Shown: positions 48,603-57,203, counted from the stretch's first letter. The stretch is DNA of 64,000 nt from Bartonella machadoae (GCF_022559585.1 NZ_CP087114.1:909095-973094); one strand, 5' to 3'. Program-made: numbers and translations. The notes: generated by a model from the letters alone, not told the origin.

Positions 48603-49172
48603 TTAGGCCGTATTTTGTGTGGTTGTTAGATGTGCTTTTTCAGCTTCAATTTGTCGCTTTAAGTGCAACTTTAGAAGAGGAAAAGTCGCTTCGACTTCTT
48701 CTGGGTCATTGATGTTTTGAACAAGCTCTTGCAACTTTCTATAAAGCTCTGCCGCTAATTCCGCTATATCTTCAGGGGGGAGTTTTATTTTTGCGTCGCG
48801 ATAGGTCGTATAAGCTATGCGACCGAGCTTTTTCATTAGCCCAGTAGGGATGGTAGGTGCTTTTAAACCAAGCACTTTCGTTATATCTACGAACATTTCG
48901 CCTTCGCCTGTAACAAACCAAGCTAAGTTAACCTGTAATTTCTGTGACAAAGCAGTCAAAAACTCGACATTGGGAAAGGTAGTACCTCTTTCAGCGTGGT
49001 CATAAATTGCCTTCTTAATACCTAAACGGGTAGCTATTTGATCTCGATTAAGCTGTAAGCTTTCTCGTATCAAACGTAATCGTTTTGCTTGTTCAGTTTT
49101 TGGTTCAATTTCTTTTTTTGCCAAATCACAAAATAATGCAAATATTGAATTGACATAATGCAATTCTTGCAT
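48603..49172 (-). CDS. Mu-like prophage repressor (XRE/cI type)
   Basis: 189 residues. The HTH lies at residues 27-85 (QAKRLRLIRESLQLNRDQIATRLGIKKAIYDHAERGTTFP, split), followed by LSQKLQVNLAWFVTGEGEMF, common in phage cI/c repressors. The C-terminal half is helical and charged. It is divergent from ner and next to the left end, where Mu keeps its c repressor, so it should maintain lysogeny by blocking the early promoter. No S24 peptidase domain is visible, so it would not be cleaved in the RecA-dependent way. Confidence 0.82.
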   Translation of the reverse strand: MQELHYVNSIFALFCDLAKKEIEPKTEQAKRLRLIRESLQLNRDQIATRLGIKKAIYDHAERGTTFPNVEFLTALSQKLQVNLAWFVTGEGEMFVDITKVLGLKAPTIPTGLMKKLGRIAYTTYRDAKIKLPPEDIAELAAELYRKLQELVQNINDPEEVEATFPLLKLHLKRQIEAEKAHLTTTQNTA

Positions 49173-49273
49173 TATACCTCATATTACAGCCCGTTATTAA
49201 GGGCAGTTATTACACAAAGAACCCCACAAAAGACGGATGGTTGCGACATCCGTTTCAAGCAGGAGCGAAAGTT
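49173..49273. promoter_or_regulatory. Divergent promoter/operator region between repressor and ner
   Basis: The 101 bases between the two start codons contain GCCCGTTATTAAGGGC-like and ACGGATG-GTTGCGA-CATCCGT inverted repeats, candidates for repressor or Ner operators. A GGAGCG box precedes the ner ATG. Confidence 0.5.
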
Positions 49274-49567
49274 ATGACTATCACACAAACATGGGATCGC
49301 CATAGTATTTTAGCTGAGCTACGCCGCCGTAATATGACCTTGGCGGAACTCACGAAAGTTTATCAAATCCCGTCATCCAGTGTCAAAAACATTTGGACAC
49401 GGCCCAATGAAAAAGCTGAACGTGCCATTGCCGATTTTATCGGCTTGCCCGTCGAGCAGGTTTTTAGCGACCGCTACCCTAAAACGAACCGTCGCATTTT
49501 TAAAGCAGCAAAACATGCCAATACGGATTTGAGTGCACATTCCACATTGCGCGGTAATGCCGCTTGA
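49274..49567 (+). CDS. ner: Ner-like early regulator (Nlp family)
   Basis: 97 residues. WDRHSILAELRRRNMTLAELTKVYQIPSSSVKNIWTRPNEKAERAIADFIGLP (split here) is the helix-turn-helix of Mu Ner and SfsB/Nlp proteins, followed by VFSDRYP. Ner turns down early and repressor transcription after induction. It is transcribed divergently from the repressor. The ATG at 49274 (MTITQTWDRH) is preferred over the open extension from 49241 because GGAGCG is correctly spaced. Confidence 0.87.
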   Translation: MTITQTWDRHSILAELRRRNMTLAELTKVYQIPSSSVKNIWTRPNEKAERAIADFIGLPVEQVFSDRYPKTNRRIFKAAKHANTDLSAHSTLRGNAA

Positions 49568-49643
49568 ACTTTGTTGCAAGGTTGTGCGTGTGTTTTACGC
49601 ATTTCCCATGAATTTAAATATCATAAGATAAAAAGAGTTATCA

Positions 49644-49784
49644 ATGTCTAAACATCAATACGAAATAGGCAAGATAAATTGCAGAGAGTTGCATGGTCAA
49701 ACGGCTGTTTGGATAGGTTTGTTTTGGCGCTTAGGTGGTAAGCAGGTTCTCTTTAGAGGGGGGTGTTATGGTTGCAGCTTGTAA
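49644..49784 (+). CDS. Possible small protein of 46 residues
   Basis: Short open frame (MSKHQYEIGKINCRELHGQT...) that overlaps the next gene by 17 bases. No family is recognised and the ribosome-binding site is weak (AAGAG). It could be a real early phage peptide or chance. Confidence 0.3.
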   Translation: MSKHQYEIGKINCRELHGQTAVWIGLFWRLGGKQVLFRGGCYGCSL

Positions 49785-50166
49785 TTTATGGACCCCAGAG
49801 GCAAAAAGAGAAATCGTCAACCCTTATTCAGAAGTTGAACGGTTAGAAACGATGCTTGCTTGTTGTTTTAAGGCGGTGAATGGAGGCTTTAGGCATCTTC
49901 CAATCCGGTATATTATTGATCCGCCGCATGGTTTGTTTGATGCGGCATTAGCACGGCAGATTGTTATTCATATTTTGCATTATCAGTTTGAAGTGCCGCG
50001 GCGGCGTATTGTCGCCATACAAGCACGGCAGCGGACTTCTATATCTTTGTCTCTTCAAGTGATTAGTCAGCGTTTGAACGATCCTGTTTTTGCTAGGGCT
50101 TATCGAAGATGGGTGTGCCGTGCGATGGATTTGTTTTTTAAAGAAATGAGAAAGGCGGCGGGGTGA
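49768..50166 (+). CDS. Phage early protein resembling DnaA domain IV
   Basis: 132 residues. The C-terminal part (ALARQIVIHILHYQFEVPRRRIVAIQ, then ISLSLQVISQRLNDPVFARAY) has the helix pattern of the DNA-binding domain of DnaA, where a long helix-turn-helix recognises DnaA boxes; the ATPase domain is absent. This is pattern-level similarity. Such proteins could compete for DnaA boxes or bind phage DNA. The start at 49768 follows an excellent AGAGGGGGG box. It overlaps the ParB-like gene (TGATG). Confidence 0.55.
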   Translation: MVAACNLWTPEAKREIVNPYSEVERLETMLACCFKAVNGGFRHLPIRYIIDPPHGLFDAALARQIVIHILHYQFEVPRRRIVAIQARQRTSISLSLQVISQRLNDPVFARAYRRWVCRAMDLFFKEMRKAAG

Positions 50167-51185
50167 TGGCACAGTTTCAAAGGCTTTCTCTTGATGTGAT
50201 TGTTGTGCCGGAGCGTATTCGCCCTGTGGATGATGAGCATGCTAAGGCTCTTGCGCAATCGATAGCGCGAGAAGGGTTGATGAACCCGATTACCGTGCGC
50301 CATACGCCCAATGCAAAAGAGGGTAATTATACGCTTATTGCCGGTGCGCACCGATTACGGGCTGCTGCGCTTTTGGGTTTTGGCGAAATTGATGCGGTTG
50401 TTGTGCAAGCGGATAAGGAGAATGCTGCACTATTAGAGGTTGCGGAAAATCTGTTTCGTAATGAATTATCTGTTATTGACCGTGCTTTGTTTGTCCAGAC
50501 CTACCGTGAATTGTGGGAGAAGAAGTATGGGGAGATTCAACGTGGTGGGGACGGTAGTAACCAGCATAAAAGCAAAAAAGAGCAATTGGGTAAAGTTTAC
50601 CCTATTGCTCAAATCAGTGATAATGCCTCTTCAAATGACAATGAAATCGCCCGTGAAGGGGACGAAGTAGCAAAGGTGCAAGTTGCACCTTTGCCAAATG
50701 ATGGGTCTTTGGAGGAATTCGGTCAAGTTGACCGAATTGCTCAAAGGAGTAGCAATAGTGCAAAGTTTGCACAATTGCATGATGAAGAGCAATTGGGTAA
50801 AGTTTACCCTTTTGCTAAACATGTGGCGGACCGCATTGGTTTATCGAAACGCGCAGTACATTATTTAACAAAGATTGCGCAGCATTTACAGCCGGAATTG
50901 CGGTCGGTTTTGCGTGGGACCGCCTTGGCGGATAATCAGGCACAATTGTTAAAATTGGCAAAGATGGAGCCGTTGGCACAGCGGAGAGTGGCGGTTGCGT
51001 TTCAACAGGTTGAGGGGGATTTGCGACGGGCTTTTGATTTGGTCAATGGGATTAATACGCCCCCGCAAATTAATGAACAGGAACGGATTTTTGCCCAATT
51101 ATTGGGGGTGTGGCAAAGGGCGAATGAGCAAACGCGGGCGCGTTTTTGCGCCTATTTAGAAAAGCAAGCGGTGGAGGTGCAATGA
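50166..51185 (+). CDS. ParB/RepB-like nuclease-domain protein with a palindrome-built insert
   Basis: 339 residues. The N-terminal ParB/Srx fold is clear: RIRPVDDEHAKALAQSIAREG, TLIAGAHRLRAAALLGF (the GxHR motif) and VAENLFRNELSVIDRA. Similarity resumes after residue ~215 with ADRIGLSKRAVHYLTKIAQ, the central HTH of ParB. In between, residues ~135-217 are an insert that encodes the repeated peptide EQLGKVYPIAQ (138-148), EEFGQVDRIAQ (183-193) and EQLGKVYPFAK; its DNA is a row of palindromes. Possible roles are phage early gene control or DNA partition/condensation. The start overlaps the preceding stop. Confidence 0.82.
   Translation: MAQFQRLSLDVIVVPERIRPVDDEHAKALAQSIAREGLMNPITVRHTPNAKEGNYTLIAGAHRLRAAALLGFGEIDAVVVQADKENAALLEVAENLFRNELSVIDRALFVQTYRELWEKKYGEIQRGGDGSNQHKSKKEQLGKVYPIAQISDNASSNDNEIAREGDEVAKVQVAPLPNDGSLEEFGQVDRIAQRSSNSAKFAQLHDEEQLGKVYPFAKHVADRIGLSKRAVHYLTKIAQHLQPELRSVLRGTALADNQAQLLKLAKMEPLAQRRVAVAFQQVEGDLRRAFDLVNGINTPPQINEQERIFAQLLGVWQRANEQTRARFCAYLEKQAVEVQ
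50580..50816 (+). repeat. Five palindromes of common design inside the ParB-like gene
   Basis: Each has a central G and near-perfect arms: 50580-50610 (core GGGTAAA-G-TTTACCC, outer GAGCAAT/ATTGCTC), 50670-50694 (GCAAAGGTGCAA-G and its mirror, perfect), 50712-50742 (AATTCGGTCAA-G and its mirror), 50752-50778 (GTGCAAA-G-TTTGCAC, outer GCAAT/ATTGC), 50788-50816 (GGGTAAA-G-TTTACCC). The arms differ in sequence between units while pairing is kept. Confidence 0.92.
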
Positions 51186-51643
51186 TGAAGATGCATGGTT
51201 GCGGGCAGCTTGATTTTTTTCAACAGCCGGTTTTTCCTTGCCGCGAACCGGTTGCGCAGATTGATTTGGAGCGGTTTCGCTCACACATGAAGCGCGCCAT
51301 GGCACGGGCTTTACGCGAATGCCGGTTTGAACGCAGCGTGGTTGCGGAACGTATGGCGCATTATTTGGGCATTGGTTGTTTGAGTAAGGCGAGTTTGGAT
51401 GCTTATGTTGCTGAGAGTAAGCAGGTGGATATTTCTCTACCGCGTTTTAAGGCCTTTGTGCGGGCGACAGAAGCTTTTTGGCTCTGGGATGAGGTGGTGC
51501 GTGAAGATGGTTTGTTGTTGTTGCAAGGGGATGAAGCGCGCTTGGCAGAGATTGCAAGGCTCCAGCAAGAACAGCGAGAGATTGCGGCACGGTTAAAGGT
51601 TATGCGTGCGACCCCTGTGAGAATTAGACGGGGGCAGCCATGA
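51182..51643 (+). CDS. Hypothetical early phage protein upstream of MuA
   Basis: 153 residues, basic and helical. The middle (MKRAMARALRECRFERSVVAERMAHYLGIGCLSKASLDAYVAES, split) could contain a helix-turn-helix, and the C-terminal part (EARLAEIARLQQEQREIAARLK) a coiled coil. I cannot name a family with certainty; genes in this position of rhizobial Mu-like phages are regulators of unknown target. The ATG overlaps the ParB-like stop, and its own stop overlaps the MuA start, so it is part of the early operon. Confidence 0.6.
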   Translation: MMKMHGCGQLDFFQQPVFPCREPVAQIDLERFRSHMKRAMARALRECRFERSVVAERMAHYLGIGCLSKASLDAYVAESKQVDISLPRFKAFVRATEAFWLWDEVVREDGLLLLQGDEARLAEIARLQQEQREIAARLKVMRATPVRIRRGQP

Positions 51644-53634
51644 AGGAATGGTTTAGTATTGCTGAATTGGCTGAAGCGGCTTTGCCAGGGTTGCCGAAGA
51701 CAAAAATTGGTCTCAATAATTTTGCGCTTAAAAAATGGCGTTTGAATAAACAATTGTTTCGCCAAACATTAGGTAAGACCAAGCCGGTTTGGGAGTATCA
51801 TCTCTCGTTATTGCCGGAGGAGGCGCGGGCGGCTTTGTTGGTGCGCTCTGGTGCGGGGTGTGTTTCGGGGGAGAGTCGTGGGCAAAAAGAAGACCTTTGG
51901 GCGCGTTATGAGGGGCTTTCAAAGGAGCATAAAAGGCGCTGTGAAGAGCGTTTGAAGGCACTTTGTTTTATGGATGATTTACTCCATGGAGGTCTTGGCG
52001 TGCATGATGCGGCGGTACGGACGGGGGTTCATTTTGGTATCAGTTGTCGGTCACTGTTTCATTGGTGGCAAAGGGTGGAAGGTTATGAACGCCCTGATTG
52101 GCTTGCGGCTTTAGCGCCTTGTTATGGTGAGGAGAATTTTTCACAATTTGCGCCTTGTCATGAGGAGGCTTGGGAGGTTCTCTGTTCGGATTATTTACGT
52201 CCCTCTAAACCGGCTTTTTCGGCGTGTTATCGGCGGATGGTTGTGATTGCACGAGAAAAGGGTTGGGAACCACTTCCTTCGGAGCGGGCTTTGCGGCGGC
52301 GTTTTCATAAAGAAGTTTCCAAGGCGGCTGTGGTGTTGGCGCGTGAGGGAGAAGAAAAGGCAAAAAAGCTTTATCCAGCACAACGGCGTGATCGCTCGAG
52401 CCTGCATGCTTTGCAAGCGGTGAATATGGATGGGCACAAGCTGGATGTTTTTGTGACTGTGCCTTGGGCGGAGAAGCCTGTGCGGCTTTATTTGATAGCT
52501 ATACAAGATCTTTATTCGGGGAAGATTTTATCGTGGCGCCTATCGGATGTTGAAAGCTGGGAAATCGTTCGTTTGGTGATTGGTGATATGGTTGAAGCCT
52601 ATGGGATACCGGAGCGCATGACTTTGGATAATGGGCGCGCCTTTACCAGCAAATGGATTTCTGGGGGTGTGCAAAACCGTTTTCGCTTTAAGATTAAGCC
52701 GGATGATCCGCAAGGACTTTTGACGAGTTTGGGTGTGCAATTGCAATGGACGACGCCTTATAGTGGGCAATCGAAACCGATTGAACGGGCATGGCGTGAT
52801 TTGGCGGAAGGGATTTCGAAACATCCTTTTTGTGCGGGGGCTTATACGGGCAATAAGCCGGATGCCAAGCCTGAGGATTATGGTAAGCGTGCGATTGGAT
52901 TTGAAGAATTTAAAGCCCATGTTGGCGCGCAGATTATGGCGCATAATGAGCAAACGGGGCGCAAGGCGGTTAATTGTGCGGGGCGCAGTTTTGATGTGAC
53001 CTTTGCTGAGAGTTTAAAAGCCGATGGGACGATTGTTCGGCAAGCAACAGCGGCGCAACGGGCTTTATGGCTTTTGACTTCACAAGCGCTTCGGGCGCAA
53101 AAGGGCACGGGTGAGATCCATTTTTATGGCAATCGTTACTGGGCGCGTGCGTTGAACGAATATGCGGGACAGAAGGTGATTGTGCGCTTTGATCCGGATG
53201 ATTTGCATCAGGATTTGCGGGTTTATGATTTGAACAATCGGTTTATTTGCATGGCATCTTGTCTATGTGATGTGGGTTTTTACGATCAGCAGGCGGCGCG
53301 TTTGAATGGGCGTTTGCGTAAAGAATATGTGAAGGCTGTGAAAGCCGAAAAGCAGTTGGCAGCCAAACTTGCCCCTGATCAATTGGCTGATGTTTATGGG
53401 TGCCTTGAGAAAAAGGGCAAAGAGTTAAAACGCAAATCTGCGATCAAAGCAAAGGTTACACGATTGGTTGCAAACAATGTGGGGAATTTGGCTAATAGGG
53501 GGAATTTGGCTTTGACAGCAAAGGAGGATGAGGCTTTGGAAGAAGAAGAATTTAGCCAACATCTTCACAAGGCTTTAAGACGGCTTTCTGTCTGTGATGG
53601 GGGGCGTGAAGTGATAAAGTTTCCTAAGCAATAG
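51640..53634 (+). CDS. Mu-like transposase A
   Basis: 664 residues, the length of MuA. The N-terminal winged-helix domain that binds the enhancer starts at MKEWFSIAELAEAALPGLP. The catalytic triad of the retroviral-integrase fold is present at D264 (NMDGHKLDVFV), D330 (MTLDNGRAF) and E382 (KPIERAWRDL), close to D269, D336 and E392 in phage Mu. The beta-barrel domain follows and the C terminus (HLHKALRRL) may contact the MuB-like protein. It integrates and replicates the phage by transposition. Confidence 0.95.
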   Translation: MKEWFSIAELAEAALPGLPKTKIGLNNFALKKWRLNKQLFRQTLGKTKPVWEYHLSLLPEEARAALLVRSGAGCVSGESRGQKEDLWARYEGLSKEHKRRCEERLKALCFMDDLLHGGLGVHDAAVRTGVHFGISCRSLFHWWQRVEGYERPDWLAALAPCYGEENFSQFAPCHEEAWEVLCSDYLRPSKPAFSACYRRMVVIAREKGWEPLPSERALRRRFHKEVSKAAVVLAREGEEKAKKLYPAQRRDRSSLHALQAVNMDGHKLDVFVTVPWAEKPVRLYLIAIQDLYSGKILSWRLSDVESWEIVRLVIGDMVEAYGIPERMTLDNGRAFTSKWISGGVQNRFRFKIKPDDPQGLLTSLGVQLQWTTPYSGQSKPIERAWRDLAEGISKHPFCAGAYTGNKPDAKPEDYGKRAIGFEEFKAHVGAQIMAHNEQTGRKAVNCAGRSFDVTFAESLKADGTIVRQATAAQRALWLLTSQALRAQKGTGEIHFYGNRYWARALNEYAGQKVIVRFDPDDLHQDLRVYDLNNRFICMASCLCDVGFYDQQAARLNGRLRKEYVKAVKAEKQLAAKLAPDQLADVYGCLEKKGKELKRKSAIKAKVTRLVANNVGNLANRGNLALTAKEDEALEEEEFSQHLHKALRRLSVCDGGREVIKFPKQ

Positions 53635-53943
53635 GAAAAGGAGAGGGGGATTTTAGGGGACTGGTTGAGGTCCATGTGCGGGGTTGAAGAATGAACAGAG
53701 AAAGGGGGGAGAAGTCTTATCCATTTCAATTTCTAAATCAATACAATCCAATTTTTATGCGTCTTTGCCTGATTGGGTGAGGAGTATGGAGTGATTTAAG
53801 TTTCCCTTTTGAGTGAAAAGGTGCAGGGGGGAGATTGTCGGGAGCCGGTTGAGTATCGCGTACGGCTTTAGGTTAAACAAAATGGGTAGGTTTGCAACCC
53901 TACCCATTCAATAGTCTAAAATCAATACAAGAGGGGATTATAG
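53635..53943. other. Spacer between MuA and MuB genes with a hairpin
   Basis: About 310 bases without a gene, unusual in an otherwise overlapping operon. At 53881-53908 AATGGGTAGG and CCTACCCATT form a 10-bp stem separated by eight bases. There is no T-run, so it is more likely a protein-binding site or RNA processing signal than a terminator. A new ribosome-binding site (GAGGGG) serves the MuB-like gene. Confidence 0.55.
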
Positions 53944-54972
53944 ATGAAATACGCGATCAATGCAACAGTTGAGAAAAATCCTTGGGCGCGACCAAAAATC
54001 CAGCCCGAAACAGCAGCAAACCGCAACAGTGATGATATTGCCTTATGGAATGCACTTGTGGATTCGGTGAGAGCTATCGCAAAAATGCATGATTGGACGA
54101 AGGCGGAAGTTGCGCGGCGCATTGGCATGCCGGATGGAACATTTTCGCAATGGTATGCGGGCAGTTATGCGGGGCAATTGGGTAAGCAGAATACAAAAGT
54201 TCAACAGTGGGTGGAGGCTTTAAAGGAGGTGGATGAACTTTTGGAGCGTATTCCTGAAAAGCCGGCTTTTCAGAGGAATCGTATTGCGCAGGAAATCATT
54301 GACACTTTAACACTGGCACAAAGCACGGGTGATATGGTGATGATTACGCTTGATGCGGGCAGTGGCAAGACAGAAACATGCCGCCATTATCGTGCGACGC
54401 GCCCGCATGTTTATTTAGTGACAGCAAGTCCGCATACGCGCAGTGTTCATGGTATTTTGAATGATATGGCAGCAGAATTGGAAGTGGTGGAATATAATCC
54501 CACCCGCTTAACACGCGCTATTGGCAAGAGGTTAGAGCGGGTAGGTGGTGGGACGTTACTGATTGTTGATGAGGCGCAAAATTTAACGGATGAGGCGATT
54601 AATCAATTGCGCCATTTTGTTGATGTCAATGGCACGGGTTTGGCTTTGGTTGGCAATGATGAGATTTCTGGACGTTTGGTTCACCGTCAAAATGGTCCTT
54701 CTTATGCGCAAATTAAAAGCCGTTTGGCGATGCATTTGAAGCGCCGTAAGCCCTATAGTGAAGATATTGCCGCTCGTATCCATGATTGGGGGATTGAAGA
54801 TGCTGGGGCGATTAAGTTTCTGACAGGGATTGGTTTAAAGGCTGGCGCTTTGCGGCAAATTGACAAAACCATGATGCTGGCACGCATGGCAGCCCTTGGT
54901 GATGGGTGTGAGGTCACGCTTAAACATGTCAAAGCGGCTTGGAAAAACCGTGATGTGGAGGAATTGGCATGA
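53944..54972 (+). CDS. Mu-like transposition protein B (AAA+ ATPase)
   Basis: 342 residues. An N-terminal HTH (HDWTKAEVARRIGMPDGTFSQWYAG, split) precedes the ATPase domain with Walker A DAGSGKT at 137-143 and Walker B LLIVDEAQNL with D209/E210. RLAMHLKRRKPYSED fits the C-terminal region. MuB binds target DNA, confers target immunity and stimulates MuA. The arrangement equals Mu B. The next gene overlaps its stop codon. Confidence 0.93.
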   Translation: MKYAINATVEKNPWARPKIQPETAANRNSDDIALWNALVDSVRAIAKMHDWTKAEVARRIGMPDGTFSQWYAGSYAGQLGKQNTKVQQWVEALKEVDELLERIPEKPAFQRNRIAQEIIDTLTLAQSTGDMVMITLDAGSGKTETCRHYRATRPHVYLVTASPHTRSVHGILNDMAAELEVVEYNPTRLTRAIGKRLERVGGGTLLIVDEAQNLTDEAINQLRHFVDVNGTGLALVGNDEISGRLVHRQNGPSYAQIKSRLAMHLKRRKPYSEDIAARIHDWGIEDAGAIKFLTGIGLKAGALRQIDKTMMLARMAALGDGCEVTLKHVKAAWKNRDVEELA

Positions 54973-55271
54973 TCCCTTTATGCGATAAAGAATTATCCAA
55001 TACGCTTGTTGGTCTTTATGACGATTATCAACGTGGTTTTGAGATTGGCGACCAGATTAAACTTTGTGTTGATTTGGCGTTATCGCTTGAATTGGAATTG
55101 AGTATTCACCGTCTAAGCGAAGCAGAAGCGGTTTTAGAAAACCAAGTGGTGGACTCTTTTGCCCGTTGCCAAAATCCTTCTTCAAAGAGGGATGAGGCAG
55201 GAGATGAGACAAAAACAATTGGTGAGACAGGTACAGTTATTCCTATAGATTTTGGAGGAGGCAAGTCATGA
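54969..55271 (+). CDS. Hypothetical phage early protein
   Basis: 100 residues, acidic, helical in the first 60 residues (LVGLYDDYQRGFEIGDQIKL, LALSLELELSIHRLSEAE) and disordered after that. No family recognised. It overlaps MuB upstream and the next gene downstream by four bases each. Confidence 0.65.
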   Translation: MIPLCDKELSNTLVGLYDDYQRGFEIGDQIKLCVDLALSLELELSIHRLSEAEAVLENQVVDSFARCQNPSSKRDEAGDETKTIGETGTVIPIDFGGGKS

Positions 55272-55546
55272 AACGCAATCCCTATATGGTCGGCGAATGT
55301 TTGGTTGCCATGCGTTCTGCTTTGTTAAAGCATGAGTTGGAAGGCATTTTTTTGAGTGCGAAAGATGTTCGAGAATTGAATGATTATTTGCGTCGTTTGG
55401 CGCGCTATAACCACATTTTGGGTCATGAACTTTGTCGGTATCGTTGGCAAATAAAAGCGGGGTATCAGCCGCAATCAGGTGAAGTTATACCGTTTCGCCG
55501 TTTGCAAAAAAACAAGGAGGATTTTTGTGATGAATCAACGAATTGA
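55268..55546 (+). CDS. Hypothetical phage early protein
   Basis: 92 residues, basic, helical (LVAMRSALLKHELEGIFLS, DVRELNDYLRRLARYNHIL). No family recognised. The C-terminal end overlaps the ribosome-binding site and start of the DUF3164 gene. Confidence 0.65.
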   Translation: MKRNPYMVGECLVAMRSALLKHELEGIFLSAKDVRELNDYLRRLARYNHILGHELCRYRWQIKAGYQPQSGEVIPFRRLQKNKEDFCDESTN

Positions 55547-56153
55547 GCTTGAAGGCACGCATTATATGAAGGATGCGAAAGGGGCTTTGGTGCCGGTCAA
55601 TCTGATCCGTCCTGCGGATTTATTAGAAGATGAAACGGTGCGTAAAATTATGGGCTTTGCCAAAGAATTATCGGCAAGGGTTGCGCGTTTTAACAATCAT
55701 ACGATTGCGGATTTGAGTGCCTTTGATAGTTTGCTTGCGCAAGAATATGGTGTGGAGCGGCGCGGCAAAAAGGGCAATTGTACTTACCAGAGTTTTGATG
55801 GTTTGCAACGCATTCGGGTGCAAGTGCAAGAGAGCTTTGATTTTGGTCCGCAATTGCAAATAGCCAAAAGCCTTCTTGATGAATGTTTAAATGAGTGGTC
55901 TGCGGATGCGCGTCCTGAAATCCGCGCTATTATTACGCGTGCTTTTAATACCGATAAAGAAGGGAAAGTTAATCGTGGCGAAATCTTTATGTTGTTGCGT
56001 TTGGATATTGATGACCCTCGCTGGCAGGAAGCTATGCGTGCAATTCGTGAAGCGATCCGTGTGACGACCAGTAAGGAATATGTGCGTTTTTATGAACGGG
56101 AGAGTTTGGAGCATCCTTGGCATCCTGTCACGATTGATTTGGCAAAGACGTGA
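55530..56153 (+). CDS. DUF3164 family phage protein
   Basis: 207 residues. The N terminus YMKDAKGALVPVNLIRPADLLEDE, then GKKGNCTYQSFDGLQRIRVQVQE (split) and the C-terminal RLDIDDPRWQEAMRAIREAI are typical of DUF3164, found in the early region of Mu-like phages; function unknown. The start at 55530 lies nine bases after AAGGAGG and inside the preceding gene. Confidence 0.85.
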   Translation: MNQRIELEGTHYMKDAKGALVPVNLIRPADLLEDETVRKIMGFAKELSARVARFNNHTIADLSAFDSLLAQEYGVERRGKKGNCTYQSFDGLQRIRVQVQESFDFGPQLQIAKSLLDECLNEWSADARPEIRAIITRAFNTDKEGKVNRGEIFMLLRLDIDDPRWQEAMRAIREAIRVTTSKEYVRFYERESLEHPWHPVTIDLAKT

Positions 56154-56165
56154 GGAGGCGGTCCC

Positions 56166-56798
56166 ATGTCTTTGGCTGTTCTTCATATGGGCAAACGTGC
56201 GTTAGGTCTTGATGATGAGACCTATCGCGCCCTGCTTTTTCGCTTAACAGGCAAGCAATCGGCAAAAGATTTAACTGTTTTAGAACAGCGTCTTGTTGTT
56301 GATGAGATGAAAGCGTTCGGTTTTCAGGAAGATAGAAAACGGTTAGAGGGCAAATATGCTAAAAAGCTTCAGGCTTTATGGATTGCGGGATGGAATCTTG
56401 GCATTATCCGTGATCGTTCAGATAAGGCATTGCTTGCCTTTGTCAAACGGCAAACGGGGATTGATCATATTCGTTTTTTACGGGATGGAGATGATGCGGC
56501 CAAAGCTATTGAGGCGTTAAAAAATTGGTTGCAGCGTGAGGGCGGGGTTGACTGGAAAGGGAAAAAGATTCAAGATTCTTTACAGAAACGACTGGGGCAA
56601 AAACTACTGGGATATTTGATTTTGCGTGCCCAATGGAAGCGTTTGCATCCCCGTGGGTCCTTTGACCTTGAGGCTTTTCATCAAGGTGTTATGGCTGTGA
56701 GTGGTAAGGGGTTGGACGAGATGGATGTTTTTGCTTTGAGGCAAGTGATGAATGTTTGGGGGCGGAAAATTCGCGGGAGGAAAGATTATGGGGGATAA
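56166..56798 (+). CDS. GemA/gp16-like phage protein (DUF1018)
   Basis: 210 residues. LHMGKRALGLDDETYRALLFRLTGKQSAKDLT (split) and KKLQALWIAGWNLGIIRDRSDKALLAFVKRQTGI (split) are the hallmark of the Mu gp16/GemA family. In Mu this protein affects host gene expression and DNA supercoiling. It precedes the Mor-like activator as in Mu. Confidence 0.9.
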   Translation: MSLAVLHMGKRALGLDDETYRALLFRLTGKQSAKDLTVLEQRLVVDEMKAFGFQEDRKRLEGKYAKKLQALWIAGWNLGIIRDRSDKALLAFVKRQTGIDHIRFLRDGDDAAKAIEALKNWLQREGGVDWKGKKIQDSLQKRLGQKLLGYLILRAQWKRLHPRGSFDLEAFHQGVMAVSGKGLDEMDVFALRQVMNVWGRKIRGRKDYGG

Positions 56799-56804
56799 GC
56801 GAGC

Positions 56805-57203
56805 GTGCAAGAGGAAGCTTATAGCGATTTTCCTGCATTATTGCGTGAAATAGCCGCTGTTGCTGGCAATGAGGCGGCATGGAATATGATGCGGGCTTTT
56901 GGAGGGCGACAGGTTTATCTTCCTGGGCGCCTTGAAAATGCTGATTGGTTGGTTGAAATTGTAGGGCTTGAAGAAACAGAGCAACTGATCAAGCATTTTT
57001 GTTTTAATGGTTCTGGTGTGCGCCTTCTGATCCCCCTTGGCAAAGATGCTGAACGGCGGCAAAAAATGATAGAAGCCTTGCAAAAAGGCTGGTCTGCCGA
57101 TGCTGCGGCTGCTGTTTCTGGTATGCATGTGCGTACAGCTTATCGCTTGAAGAAGAAAATTTCTTTGCAAGAACCCCAAGGTCTCTTATTTCCAGAACTT
57201 TAA
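56805..57203 (+). CDS. Mor-family middle/late transcription activator
   Basis: 132 residues. The N-terminal dimerisation part LLREIAAVAGNEAAWNMMRAFGGRQVYLPG and the C-terminal HTH (KGWSADAAAAVSGMHVRTAYRLKKK) match Mor/C activators. The start is GTG with GGGGGAT upstream. A separate C gene is not seen before the head genes, so this protein may control the lysis and head genes directly. A palindrome lies in the gap behind it. Confidence 0.85.
   Translation: MQEEAYSDFPALLREIAAVAGNEAAWNMMRAFGGRQVYLPGRLENADWLVEIVGLEETEQLIKHFCFNGSGVRLLIPLGKDAERRQKMIEALQKGWSADAAAAVSGMHVRTAYRLKKKISLQEPQGLLFPEL

Noticed and set aside
50580..50816. CRISPR-like array
   Set aside because: The units are palindromes of differing sequence and uneven spacing inside an open reading frame, not identical repeats with spacers.
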